Below are positions 20,402-29,904 of a DNA stretch of 64,000 nucleotides, piece after piece. Position 1 is the stretch's first letter, and each line of letters begins with the position of its first letter. Made by a program: the position numbers and the translations under genes. The stretch comes from Nitzschia sp. DOCU1 (lineage: Eukaryota; Bacillariophyta; Bacillariophyceae; Bacillariales; Bacillariaceae), in the NCBI GenBank assembly GCA_951394045.1, contig OX595991.1, positions 2,294,001 through 2,358,000 on the forward strand, written 5' to 3'. The notes under the pieces are model-generated. The model saw nothing but the letters and a program-made list of their open reading frames with translations, did not search any database and was not told where the DNA came from.

Positions 20402-20543
20402 TGTGATGCGCCACGTGTCTCTTACGCACCTCTAGACTGACGTACGAGGATGTCAAACCTCATTCAAGATCGCTCGTCGGCCTCCATGCCTACTCGTAGC
20501 CCTCATAATAATGGATAGTTGATTGCTTCACACGCGTAGTTCA
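20402..20543 (+). repeat. 5' LTR of the gypsy element
   Basis: 142 bp, TG...CA ends, matched base for base by eye with 25250-25391. Short for an LTR. Followed at once by a 12-bp palindrome rather than an obvious tRNA-complementary TGG primer site. Confidence 0.92.
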
Positions 20544-20671
20544 CTCTGAATTCAGAAGCAAGTTCGCGTACAATCTGTACTATCCCCTACGTAAGGAAAA
20601 TCGAAAATCGATTCACCTGTCAAGCTAATAACATCCTCTCTCTATTGCGAGTTTGTCTAACTTCTCCTCAC

Positions 20672-21898
20672 ATGAATCCTTCGGCTACTGCTGCAGCTAC
20701 TCGAGCGCCTGTCATTCCGCTTCGATCGGAGTTGACTATGGCAGAAGTAAGACATGCACATGTTGTTCATACGGTGAACATTGGCACGGCAGCCAATCCG
20801 GTTCGTGAGAAACGTAAAATGGAAGTTCCAATGGCCGATAAGCTCAATATCGAGCTTATTCTTCGGACCGTTGAAGAATTCAACGATGTCGCAAGCGCCG
20901 GGCGACTCAACCTGACGAATGGACCGCTCAGGTTTGCCAAGTTTCGCGAATGCCTTGGTGGCCCGATTCGTGATCAGTGGGACGTCGTCAAGGTGCTACA
21001 AGAAACAGAGACCTTAGATACATTCAATGCGGCTATTGCAGATTTTATTTCGAAGTTCCTACGGGACTCCGATCTAATGAAGCAGAAGTTGTATATGGAT
21101 ACGACGCCAAAGCCGTTCCGTCTCTCTTGCAAGGAACTGGCTGCAAGATACATGTTTTTGAACAATCTTATGAGGTGGTTTCCCTCGGCGAATGGGAACA
21201 AGCCTTACGATGACAACGCCCTCAAGTTTCTCTTTCATACGGCGATGCGACAGACTTGGAAGGACAGCTTTGCGCGGAGCAACCTGAACTTTCAGTCGTC
21301 TTTTGAGACGATTGTAGATTACTTTGCGGAGCAAGAAGAAATTGAAAATCGCATTCGCAGCAACAACAATGATACACGTGGTGGCCGAGGGCGTGGTCGC
21401 TATCAAGGAAATCAAGGACGCGGCTTTCAAGGCCGTGGTTACTATCGTGGTACTTATCAAGGACGAGGTGGTTACTATGGCGGCTATCAAGGCCGCGGTA
21501 ATTACACTCAACATCAAGGAACTCCAGGAAATGTGGCATACGCTACACCTCCGAATCAATATCGTCGTTTGAACACCCCTCCTTCTCGTGTGTCGACAGG
21601 ATCACAAGGTTCTAGTCAATCTCCGGGGCGTTTTGCCGGTTACCCTGGACGTTTTGGCGGAAACCGTGGTGGCGGTCGTTTTCAACGAGTTGCTGTTCAA
21701 GGCGCCCACTATGTGGATGATGGGGCGGGTTACGAAGAACACCCAAATGAAAACATTCAGGGTCAAGACAATTATTTGGCAAGCTCTGGTGCCAACAATC
21801 AAGATGAAGATTATCAAGAAGAAATTCCAGATCAAGAAGCTTACTTCGCGAATGGATATGAAGAAGAAGAAGAGTACTATGGTGAAGACCAGTGGTGA
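20672..21898 (+). CDS. gag: Gag protein of gypsy element, RGG-type RNA-binding tail
   Basis: 408 aa from the first ATG at 20672 (frame open from 20645 without ATG) to TGA 21896-21898. Residues about 40-240 form a helical gag/capsid-like domain with a segment WDVVKVLQETETLDTF and LSCKELAARYMFLNNLMRWFP. Instead of the usual CCHC zinc knuckle, residues about 245-350 are Gly/Arg/Tyr-rich with many GRG and RGG boxes (GRGRYQGNQGRG, YQGRGGYYGG), which can bind RNA. The tail is very acidic (EEEEYYGEDQ). It assembles the virus-like particle. Pol follows in the same frame just past the stop codon. Confidence 0.88.
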   Translation: MNPSATAAATRAPVIPLRSELTMAEVRHAHVVHTVNIGTAANPVREKRKMEVPMADKLNIELILRTVEEFNDVASAGRLNLTNGPLRFAKFRECLGGPIRDQWDVVKVLQETETLDTFNAAIADFISKFLRDSDLMKQKLYMDTTPKPFRLSCKELAARYMFLNNLMRWFPSANGNKPYDDNALKFLFHTAMRQTWKDSFARSNLNFQSSFETIVDYFAEQEEIENRIRSNNNDTRGGRGRGRYQGNQGRGFQGRGYYRGTYQGRGGYYGGYQGRGNYTQHQGTPGNVAYATPPNQYRRLNTPPSRVSTGSQGSSQSPGRFAGYPGRFGGNRGGGRFQRVAVQGAHYVDDGAGYEEHPNENIQGQDNYLASSGANNQDEDYQEEIPDQEAYFANGYEEEEEYYGEDQW

Positions 21899-21904
21899 CA
21901 GCCG

Positions 21905-24900
21905 GTGCGACAAGTTGATGTTCTCGTGGGGGAGAACATGACTGAGTTGGACTATGTCCCCGTTACTACATTATCATTCGAAAACAAAAATAAAAATCAT
22001 ACATTACATGTTCTCCTGGATTCTGGTTCTACTACGTCTTGGATCAAGCGCTCGGTTCTTCAGGGGAAGGACCTTCAGATCTTCAAGGTTCCCGCCATCA
22101 CAGGCTCCACGTTGGCAGGGAAATTCAAGGCAAACGAGTTAATCTGGCTCAAAGATACAAGGCTACAAGAACTGGATCCTCACCGAACCGTGTTAGAAAT
22201 GGGTCTACACGTGTTCGATGCACCATGCCGATACGATGCCGTTATTGGCCGCAAGGTGTTAATCGAGTTGGGTATTATTCTCGATTTCAAACAAAAGATC
22301 ATCGAATGGGACGATAAGATTTTACCGATGCAAGAGAATAAGATGGTGGTTGTTCCCTCGCTCTCCAAACAGAATGACGACCTTTATCGGTCTGATACGA
22401 TTGGAAGAGTCGATGCCTCTGGCTACCATTCGAAAACGATTTCGGAAAGTAATTACAAGAAAGTCGATGTGACGGAAGTTGTAAATGCGTGCTCTCACCT
22501 ATCGTCTTCTCAAAAACGAGATCTTAAACGAGTTCTACAGAAGTATACGAAGCTATTCGATGGAAAGTTGAAGGTTTTTCCAAATGAGCAAATTGATTTG
22601 GAGCTGGACCCTACCGTTCCAGCTTATCGTGCTCGCACGTATCCAGTGCCTCGAACGCATTTGGACGTGTTCAAGAAAGAACTAGATCGGTTGGAAAACG
22701 AAGGTGTTCTGTCTCGAACCGGTCCATCAGAATGGATCGCGGGATCATTTATAATTCCCAAGAAGGACGGCAGCGTGCGCTGGATATCGGACTTTCGAGC
22801 TTTGAATAAAGCTATCAAGCGAAAGGCGTATCCGATTCCACGCATTGGTGATATCCTCTCTCGTCGAACGGGATATAAGTTCCTGACGAAATTGGATATA
22901 TCCATGCAATACTACACTTTCGAACTCTCGGAACAAGCCAAGAATCTCTGCGTTATTGCTACGCCGTTTGGATTGTATCGTTACAATCGTCTGCCTATGG
23001 GATTGTCGATTAGTCCCGATGCGGCTCAAGAAATCATGGAAAGAGTCCTAGCGGCAGTCAAAGACATCGAGATCTACATCGATGATATTGCTTGTTTCAG
23101 CAATTCTTGGGACGAGCATGTCGCGCTATTGGATAAAGTTCTAACGATCCTGGAACAACATAATTTCATGATCAATCCAAGAAAGTGCGAGTGGGCGGTC
23201 AAGGAAACGGACTTCCTCGGTTACTGGCTTACGCCGACAGGAATCAAACCTTGGAAGAAAAAAGTTGATTCGATCCTCAAGATGCAAAAACCGAAGAACG
23301 TGAAGGAACTCCGATCCTTCCTAGGATTGGTTAATTTCTATCGAGATATGTGGCCAAGGCGTTCTCATGTTCTTGCTCCCCTTACAGCGCTTACAGGGAA
23401 GACTACGTTTGAATGGACGCCTGCTTGTGACAAAGCTTTCGAAGAAATGAAATCGTTAGCTGTTATGGATACTCTACTGCGTTATCCTGACCACAACAAG
23501 GGTTTTTCAATCGAAACTGATTCCTCGGATTACCAATTGGGTGCGGTGATCCTACAAGAAGGTCATCCAGTTGCATACTACTCTCGCAAGTTGACCGCTG
23601 CTCAGATGAATTATACGACAATTGAGAAAGAACTTTTGAGTATTGTCGAAACTCTGAAAACGTTCCGAACAATGCTCTACGGTGCAAAACTTGATGTTTA
23701 CACCGATCACAAGAATCTTACTTACTCGATGACTCAGTATACCACACAACGTGTCTTGCGATGGCGATTGTTATTGGAAGATTTTGGGGTTACCTTTCAT
23801 TATAAAAAGGGCAAGGACAATGTTGTGGCTGACGCTTTGAGTCGTGTTCCACGTTCGGACGATGTGTCTCCCACGGTTGGGGAGAGAACGACTCCAAATG
23901 AATCGTTGTATGCCGACGATGAAGAAAAACGAACCGATGAGTATTACTTTGGACCGTTCGCTGAACCAGATTGTTTACTCACCGATTGTTTGTTGTTTTA
24001 TCCCCGTTTTGATAACGAAGATCGATATCCCTTCGACTTTAATACCATCGAACATTATCAGAACGCGGATGCGACATTACAAGCGATGCTTTTGGAACAA
24101 CCTGAAATATATAAAAAACGTCCAATGGGCGGAGCAGAGATCATCTGCGTCGGTGAATCCGACTCTGGCGATGCCAGTGGGCTGATAGCCTTACCACGAG
24201 CAATGGTGGTACCATTATTGAAATATTATCATGGGCTGTTGGGCCACGCCGAAGCGGCGACAAAGTTGGAAAAAACGGTGCGACGGCACTTCTCTCATCC
24301 GAATATCGGTATCGAAGCAAAACGGTTGGTTGCTGAGTGCGACTTGTGTAAAAGAATGAAACACTCACACTTGAATTACGGCGAATTGCCGATCCGCGAG
24401 ATCTCTCATGTTTTGCCCTGGCAGCAGGTACATGTTGATATGATTGGGCCGTGGAAGGTGAAAGTTAACAAGACCTCGCTGGATATCAAGGCGTTGACCT
24501 GTATCGAACCCGTATTGAATCTGTTGGAAATTTATCGCTGCAATGACAAGAAAGGCCTCACTGTCGCCAAGGCTTTTGAAAATGGCTATCTTTCGCGGTA
24601 TCCCCGTCCGCTCGAATGCGTCCACGACAACGGACCAGAGTTTATTTGTGAAGAGTTCCAATCGTTGCTCAAGAAGGCTGGTATCAAACGCAAGCCGACG
24701 ACTTCGAACAATCCGCAGGCGAACGGTGTGATTGAATCTGTCCATAAGACCGTTGGACAAGTTTTGAGAACTTATGTCGAGTTAAAACCGCCACAGAAAC
24801 AAGACGAAGTTGACACGATGATTGAAAGCGCATTGGCCACTGCCATGCATGCGACGCGATGTTCGGCACACCTTTCTCTCGGTGGTTTCTCCCCTGGTGC

Positions 24901-25207
24901 TTTGACCTTTGGACGAGACATGCTCCTAGACATTCCGTTGATTGCTGACATTCAGACGCTCAAGCAAGCTCGTCAAGCTCAAATCGATGTTCGTCTTCTT
25001 CGTGCCAACCGTAAAAGGAAACCCGTTGACTTTCGTGTTGGGCATCAAGTCTATTTGGAACGCCCGCGCAAACCTGGTGATAAGTTGAGACCTCTGTTTA
25101 CTGGGCCTCACGAGATCACTCGTGTTCATGCGAACGGAACTGTGACAATTCGACGTGCTCCTAACTTGATGGAACGCGTTAACATTCGACGCATCAAACC
25201 GGTTTAA
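21905..25207 (+). CDS. pol: Pol polyprotein (PR-RT-RH-IN) of gypsy element
   Basis: 1100 codons open after the gag TGA in the same frame; no good ATG lies at the front, the first being MTELDY near 21938, so the real 5' end may be in gag. Domains by residue: aspartic protease with LLDSGSTT near 36-44; reverse transcriptase with WISDFRALN near 290, LPMGLSISP near 365 and the YIDD box near 392; RNase H with ETDSSDYQLGAVI near 538 and TDHKNL near 600; integrase with H-x-H then CDLCK zinc motif near 775-818, and catalytic D (VHVDMIG), D (HDNGPEF) and E (VIESVHK), the last two 35 residues apart. A C-terminal GPHEITRV segment matches the GPY/F module; no chromodomain is seen. All catalytic residues are intact. 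Confidence 0.93.
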   Translation: MRQVDVLVGENMTELDYVPVTTLSFENKNKNHTLHVLLDSGSTTSWIKRSVLQGKDLQIFKVPAITGSTLAGKFKANELIWLKDTRLQELDPHRTVLEMGLHVFDAPCRYDAVIGRKVLIELGIILDFKQKIIEWDDKILPMQENKMVVVPSLSKQNDDLYRSDTIGRVDASGYHSKTISESNYKKVDVTEVVNACSHLSSSQKRDLKRVLQKYTKLFDGKLKVFPNEQIDLELDPTVPAYRARTYPVPRTHLDVFKKELDRLENEGVLSRTGPSEWIAGSFIIPKKDGSVRWISDFRALNKAIKRKAYPIPRIGDILSRRTGYKFLTKLDISMQYYTFELSEQAKNLCVIATPFGLYRYNRLPMGLSISPDAAQEIMERVLAAVKDIEIYIDDIACFSNSWDEHVALLDKVLTILEQHNFMINPRKCEWAVKETDFLGYWLTPTGIKPWKKKVDSILKMQKPKNVKELRSFLGLVNFYRDMWPRRSHVLAPLTALTGKTTFEWTPACDKAFEEMKSLAVMDTLLRYPDHNKGFSIETDSSDYQLGAVILQEGHPVAYYSRKLTAAQMNYTTIEKELLSIVETLKTFRTMLYGAKLDVYTDHKNLTYSMTQYTTQRVLRWRLLLEDFGVTFHYKKGKDNVVADALSRVPRSDDVSPTVGERTTPNESLYADDEEKRTDEYYFGPFAEPDCLLTDCLLFYPRFDNEDRYPFDFNTIEHYQNADATLQAMLLEQPEIYKKRPMGGAEIICVGESDSGDASGLIALPRAMVVPLLKYYHGLLGHAEAATKLEKTVRRHFSHPNIGIEAKRLVAECDLCKRMKHSHLNYGELPIREISHVLPWQQVHVDMIGPWKVKVNKTSLDIKALTCIEPVLNLLEIYRCNDKKGLTVAKAFENGYLSRYPRPLECVHDNGPEFICEEFQSLLKKAGIKRKPTTSNNPQANGVIESVHKTVGQVLRTYVELKPPQKQDEVDTMIESALATAMHATRCSAHLSLGGFSPGALTFGRDMLLDIPLIADIQTLKQARQAQIDVRLLRANRKRKPVDFRVGHQVYLERPRKPGDKLRPLFTGPHEITRVHANGTVTIRRAPNLMERVNIRRIKPV
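23875..23886 (+). promoter_or_regulatory. Putative central polypurine tract
   Basis: The 12-mer GGTTGGGGAGAG occurs here inside pol, between the RNase H and integrase regions, and again exactly at the 3' polypurine tract before the 3' LTR (25238-25249). An internal copy of the plus-strand primer tract would act as a second plus-strand start, as known for Ty1 and lentiviruses. Confidence 0.5.
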
Positions 25208-25237
25208 AGATTTCAAAAACGATTCGATGCTTCTCAT

Positions 25238-25249
25238 GGTTGGGGAGAG
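25238..25249 (+). promoter_or_regulatory. 3' polypurine tract
   Basis: GGTTGGGGAGAG directly abuts the TG start of the 3' LTR, the expected place of the plus-strand primer. Confidence 0.8.
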
Positions 25250-25391
25250 TGTGATGCGCCACGTGTCTCTTACGCACCTCTAGACTGACGTACGAGGATG
25301 TCAAACCTCATTCAAGATCGCTCGTCGGCCTCCATGCCTACTCGTAGCCCTCATAATAATGGATAGTTGATTGCTTCACACGCGTAGTTCA
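25250..25391 (+). repeat. 3' LTR of the gypsy element
   Basis: 142 bp, appears identical to 20402-20543. Followed by CACAA and, eight bases on, a 9-bp inverted repeat. Confidence 0.92.
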
Positions 25392-25398
25392 CACAAAC

Positions 25399-25438
25399 CA
25401 CCACCAGTTTTGATAGGTACAAACCATACCTGGTGGTG
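25399..25438. repeat. Short inverted repeat downstream of the 3' LTR
   Basis: CACCACCAG at 25399-25407 and CTGGTGGTG at 25430-25438 form a 9-bp perfect stem; an inner AGGTA/TACCT stem is possible. It lies in the promoter region of the dihydropteridine reductase gene. Function unknown. Confidence 0.45.
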
Positions 25439-25674
25439 TACCTGGCTACGAAATTCGGAAGAGTCGAATGAGTCACTCATTCACTCGACCACAAAGACCC
25501 ATCACCAACCATTTATGCCGCCCTTTTTCATCTTTTGGAAAATCAGAATTCGCTGTTGATGCCAGACTGATGCTGTCGTCGCAGTTGTCAAACTTACTCG
25601 AGACGATCAAATCATTTCCATTCTCACAACGATCTATAAAGAGATATCTATTCGCCGTGTGTTATCACCACGAA

Positions 25675-26699
25675 ATGAGCCTTATTCTGGGGAGACGATG
25701 CCCATTGCTCATTGCTGCTGCCAAGAGATCTTTTACTCAGTCATTGGTCCGAGGATTCTCAAGTTACAGTAGTGACAATGATCGTCAAAAGATTGCCCTT
25801 GTCGTCGGCTCTTCGGGGTGTCTCGGAAGGTCGGTCGTCCAACATTTGAGAAAAGATTTGGGTATGCAAGTGGTTGGAGCGGATGTGGTTCCTTCTCCCA
25901 AAGACGACGGCGGCGCCTCACTCGACAAGTACATTCAGCTTCCAACATTTTCTCAGCCAGCCGCCGTATCGGATGTCACCGCAGCCCTGGTGGAGGGACT
26001 TTCAGGTGCACTAGCAGATGATGAAGAAATCGATGCCATCATATGCGTTGCGGGTGGCTGGAAGGGAGACCCTCCTCTGCCCAGGCCTGATTGTTCGGAT
26101 GAAGAATTCATGACGAGTATCAAAGATTACGGGGATACTATCAACTCGATGCTGGAGATGAACCTTTATCCAGTCCTTGCTGCGGGGTACGCGGCGAATC
26201 GGTTTATGGCGGATGAAGGTGAGTGTCGTTTTTCATTCAATAGTTTCAGGGGATCAAACGTACCAACTTGCACTCGAATTCACAAATATCAGGTCTGTTT
26301 GTGGCCATCGGAGCGACAGTTGCCCTTTCTGCGACCCCTGGAATGTTGGCTTATGGCATGAGCAAGGCAGGAACGCATCATTTTCTTCAGACATTGGGCG
26401 AAACGACGGGAAAAGCTGCGACCACCCGTTCGAAGCGCCAAAAAGCTCGTCGACTACGGAAGAATAGCGAATATCTTGACACTTTGTCGGTGGTAGGTAT
26501 TCTTCCAACGACCATCGACACACCCTCCAATCGGAAGGCCATGCCAGACGCCGACTTCGACACCTGGACCAAGCCCACGGATATTGCAAGAGAAATTGGT
26601 ACTTGGATTGAAAAGCCTCCTCTTCGACCACACTCAGGTGCACTGGTCAAGGTTCATCCAGCAAAGGGCGGCGGAGCTGCTTTTACACTGGCACGATAA
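25675..26699 (+). CDS. Dihydropteridine reductase-like short-chain dehydrogenase, one intron
   Basis: Exons 25675-26218 and 26293-26699 give 316 aa; the 74-bp intron is GTGAGT...ATCAG and splicing gives DEG-LFVAIGATVALS in frame. The N-terminus (Arg/Ser-rich, FTQSLVRGFSSYSS) looks mitochondrial. The Rossmann motif GSSGCLGRSVV is at about residue 47, ICVAGGWKGDPP at about 125, MLEMNLYPVLAA at about 160, and the catalytic YGMSK (Tyr-x3-Lys) after the intron. The GGWKG and NL..V..A pattern is typical of quinonoid dihydropteridine reductase, which regenerates tetrahydrobiopterin with NADH. A 20-25-residue basic insertion follows the YxxxK helix. The gypsy 3' LTR ends 283 bp upstream of the start. 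Confidence 0.82.
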
Positions 26700-26791
26700 A
26701 GTAAAAGTTGACTGCGCGGTGAATTTTTATGCTTTAAAATACATGGTGTTCTAGCAGCATTAATACATCGACAACACTGAGAACATTGACG

Positions 26792-28198
26792 TTAGTTGAA
26801 GAATCCCTTCTTGGACTTCTTTTTGTCGCGGATTTCTTTCAGCTGATTGATCAATTCTTCTTCCTCTTTGCTAATATCCTTTGGAATTTCAACTTTCATA
26901 GTAACGTAGTGGTCACCCCTCTGGCTGGGATTTCCCAGTCTTGGGGCTCCATTGCCTCGTACCCGCATAACTTGACCGGGTTGTGTTCCAGGTGGCACCT
27001 TGATGGTGACTTCGCCGTCGACCACAGGAGTCTTGATCGAATTTCCGAGAATAGCATCAATATAACTAATCTTTTCTTCCGAGTAAATTTCGGGACCCTC
27101 GCGTCGGAAGATGGGATCTTCCTTTACTCTCAGGAAGATGTATAGATCTCCAGGTGGGCCTCCGTTGGGACCGACATCTCCTTCACCACGGACTCGGAGC
27201 TTGTTGCCGTCTTCCACACCTGCCGGAATGGTGACCTTGATTTGCTTTGTCTTTTGGTTGACTCCCTGTCCCCCACACGTCCCACAGTATTCGTCGATCT
27301 TTTGACCAGTTCCTCGACAAGTTGGGCAAGTCTGTTGCGTCTGGAAGTTTCCTAGTGGTGTTCGGGTCACTTGGACAGTAACACCGGTTCCGCCGCATGT
27401 ACTGCATGTGCTAATCTTGCTTCCGGGCTTGACACCATTTCCTTCGCAGGTATCGCAAGTCTCTAAATGGCGAATTCGAACCTTTTCTTCTCCTCCGAAT
27501 ACTGCCGTCTTGAAGTCGATTTCCAAATCAAACCGAAGATCGTCTCCCACAACAGGTCCCCGTGCTCGGGCTCGTCCAGGGCCTCCCATACCACCCATAC
27601 CTCCACCAAAGAAAGAATCAAAAATATCCCCCAAATCAACCTCTTGCCCAAAACCACCACCAAAGGGAGACCCAGCAGCTGAATCACTGGCAGCTGATGT
27701 GCCGATTCCTTGTTCACCGAACATGTCATACTTTCGCTTCAAGTCAGGATCTCTGAGGACCTCATAGGCACGGTTGACTTCTTGAAATTTCTCAGTAGTA
27801 TCTTCGCCTGGGTTGGCATCTACACAAACGCCATATGAAAAAGAGAGCAATCAGCAACTAGATTTTTTCAAGATCCCAAGGCAAAGGAAAATCCATAACG
27901 TACCTGGGTGGTATTTCTTGGCCAGCTTTCGGTAGGCACTCTTAATCTCTGCGTCATCGGCATTCCTTGATACGCCCAAGATTGCATAGAAATCACGTCC
28001 TGTCTGGTTTCGAGTAGACATGAACAAGGCAGTGCTAACTCTACTCTTCGAGCCGGAAAAGACAGTGCCTGAGCCGATCAGCGGCGTGCTGGTCGTTGCC
28101 GAACGCCCTACGGCATTCATGCCGGAAGGAGTAAATGCACTCACATTACTCGCAACCAGCAGCATGGCCGAAACGGTGGCCGCCTTGAACAATGTCAT
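26792..28198 (-). CDS. dnaJ: Plastid DnaJ (type I Hsp40), one intron
   Basis: Exons 27904-28198 and 26792-27819 (minus) give 440 aa; the 84-bp intron (GTACGT...TGTAG) splits the codon after the J-domain HP so that splicing restores HPD. The start [12 protein letters not shown] begins a signal peptide ending [10 protein letters not shown], an ASAFAP motif, so plastid targeting is well supported. The J domain spans about 75-140, then a Gly/Phe segment ([18 protein letters not shown]). A zinc domain follows with four repeats [24 protein letters not shown] and CGTCGGQG, then the C-terminal substrate domains. It stimulates Hsp70 and delivers clients in the stroma. Stops converge with the reductase gene, 92 bp apart. 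Confidence 0.93.
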
Positions 28199-28770
28199 CG
28201 TCCAATCGTTGCTTGCAATCAATTGTCTAAACAAAACTTGGAGACAAACAAAATGTATTCCCGTCGGCGGCGATGATCGTCAGAGATACGAAGGTCGAGG
28301 GAGCCTGATTTTCTTAGAAAAGAGAGATGAGTTGGTGCAATCGTCGTCGCTCTTCCTTTTTGCGTGGTGATGGATGCGTTGGGCTTGGCGGCAGTTGCTG
28401 CCACGTGGCGTAGATCTCATCGCGATGGCAAGGTCTGGTACTCGTTCTACGAAGTACTCTACGGAACGATTTCAATCGTATCCAACGACGGCAAGACCGA
28501 TCATTGACGGTGACGTCAGAAAAGTCAATCGAGTCAGTCAATTAATGGCGGGAAGAAGTGTGAAAAACATCACATCCATGAAGTTCGAAAATCGATCTGA
28601 AATCCTTTTGGAAGCACCGCGACGACCGAACTTCTTCTCTCTCCATACAACCTCATCGCTTTTACTTTCAAGTTCCAAAACACGGAAAGGCAACGGTCAT
28701 CATTCATTATGTTTATCGATACTCTTGAGAGCGAAGAGTGATGCCATTTTCCGTATAACTTCGTCTTCCT
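28199..28770. other. Divergent intergenic region (DnaJ / lipase)
   Basis: 572 bp carrying two divergent promoters. A 166-codon frame at 28374-28874 runs through it and overlaps the lipase start in another frame; its Ser/Arg-rich product shows no domain, so I treat it as non-coding. Confidence 0.4.
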
Positions 28771-29904
28771 ATGCTAAACATGCAGAGCATGATTTCTCGG
28801 GTGCCGTTGCAACGGTTCGGCCGCGTAACTTCGGGCAGGAGGATGGTTGCGACGAAGCATTCCGACACAAATAATGTGAAACATGATGTGGAATTTATGT
28901 GGAGAAATAAAAAGTCGGTGCAGCTTGCATTGGGCATTTTCGCCACTGGCTACGTTGGTGTCAGTCTCTACATTCGTCACTGGAGGGCGAAACAGCTCCA
29001 AGAGCTCAAGCCTGTGACAAGTCTGCCAGCGGAGCGTAAAGATTTACTGGAGCTTATGGCACGAACAGGACAAATGGGAAAATCAGGTGCCAAGAGTGTC
29101 AAGGCAGAGCTCGATGATATTCGAAAGTGGCATATAGAGCATGGCTACAAGGGCGGTTTGGTTCTGCGAGAACTCACCAAACCACTGTTTGTCGAATCGT
29201 CGGGCATTATAGAGGGTTTGGAAGGGCTGGCTATGGATCCAATGCAGTTGGCTCGACGCGAATGTTATTATTTGTACTATGAAATTACGGGTATCGGCGA
29301 GATCAAACAGCAGATATTTTGCCGCGGGACAACTTTGCTTGTCGACATTTTGACTTGTTTGTCGTTTTGGATGGTCTATGACGAGGAGTTGGAATGCAGA
29401 ATACATTTAGGATTCCGAAACCAAGCGGACCGTATCCTACAGGACATTGAGCCACTTTTGGCTCCTGCTTCAGACAAGCGCACAACAATTGAAGTCTCTG
29501 GGCATTCACTTGGGGGTTCAGTGGCTTACATAATAGCAGCAAAGCTGCGCAAACGAGGATATCGAGTGACGCGGGCAACTGCCATTGCAGCGCCACGGTT
29601 CTGCGGTTCTGTGTCCTCTGCAGAAGTAGTCGAGTCTTTGCTACCTCGCGACAACCTTCGGATAGAGAGCGAGATTGACTTTGTCCCGTTCCTCCCTCCG
29701 TTCGGACACCATGTAGGCAACAAGCTTTACCTCGTGGATGCATCCAACAAGATGTACTACGTGCCAACATCCGACGCCAGTCTTTCCTGGCTGGATAGCG
29801 TCTTTCTAAATTGCCGCGTCTGGGAGATCGTTGCTGCCATGGGCAAGCCGCACCGCGTACCATACCATATATCACAAGTTCAAAAGGCTCTAACGGTCAA
29901 TTGA
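28771..29904 (+). CDS. Class 3 lipase (alpha/beta hydrolase)
   Basis: 377 aa. The basic N-terminus and a hydrophobic stretch (LALGIFATGYVGVSLYI, about 52-68) suggest a membrane anchor. The lipase domain has an RGTTLLVD strand, where the oxyanion region is expected, and IHLGFRNQADRI. The nucleophile elbow EVSGHSLGGSVAY has Ser at about residue 245, the Asp lies in ESEIDFVPFLPP, and a His candidate lies in VPYHIS near the C-terminus. This is the Lipase_3 (triacylglycerol or diacylglycerol lipase-like) arrangement with the full Ser-Asp-His triad. Substrate and compartment cannot be read from sequence. Diatoms use such lipases in storage-lipid turnover (general knowledge). Confidence 0.88.
   Translation: MLNMQSMISRVPLQRFGRVTSGRRMVATKHSDTNNVKHDVEFMWRNKKSVQLALGIFATGYVGVSLYIRHWRAKQLQELKPVTSLPAERKDLLELMARTGQMGKSGAKSVKAELDDIRKWHIEHGYKGGLVLRELTKPLFVESSGIIEGLEGLAMDPMQLARRECYYLYYEITGIGEIKQQIFCRGTTLLVDILTCLSFWMVYDEELECRIHLGFRNQADRILQDIEPLLAPASDKRTTIEVSGHSLGGSVAYIIAAKLRKRGYRVTRATAIAAPRFCGSVSSAEVVESLLPRDNLRIESEIDFVPFLPPFGHHVGNKLYLVDASNKMYYVPTSDASLSWLDSVFLNCRVWEIVAAMGKPHRVPYHISQVQKALTVN

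Larger units (their letters stand above)
20402..25391 (+). mobile_element. Complete Ty3/gypsy LTR retrotransposon, 4,990 bp
   Basis: Bounded by 142-bp direct LTRs (20402-20543 and 25250-25391) that begin TGTGATG and end GTAGTTCA and look identical by eye. Internal order is gag, protease, reverse transcriptase, RNase H, integrase, the Ty3/gypsy order. A polypurine tract GGGGAGAG abuts the 3' LTR. Flanks CACAC and CACAA could be a 5-bp target-site duplication with one mismatch. All enzymatic motifs are intact, with only the TGA between gag and pol. Identical LTRs imply a young insertion. It lies between two divergent host genes (starts at 20133 and 25675). Confidence 0.92.

Noticed and set aside
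20397..25396. Firm target-site duplication of the gypsy element
   Set aside because: CACAC versus CACAA differ at one base and lie in CA-rich flanks, so the duplication is only possible, not shown.
28374..28874. 166-codon plus-strand frame overlapping the lipase start
   Set aside because: Low-complexity Ser/Arg product, no domain, overlaps the confident lipase frame.
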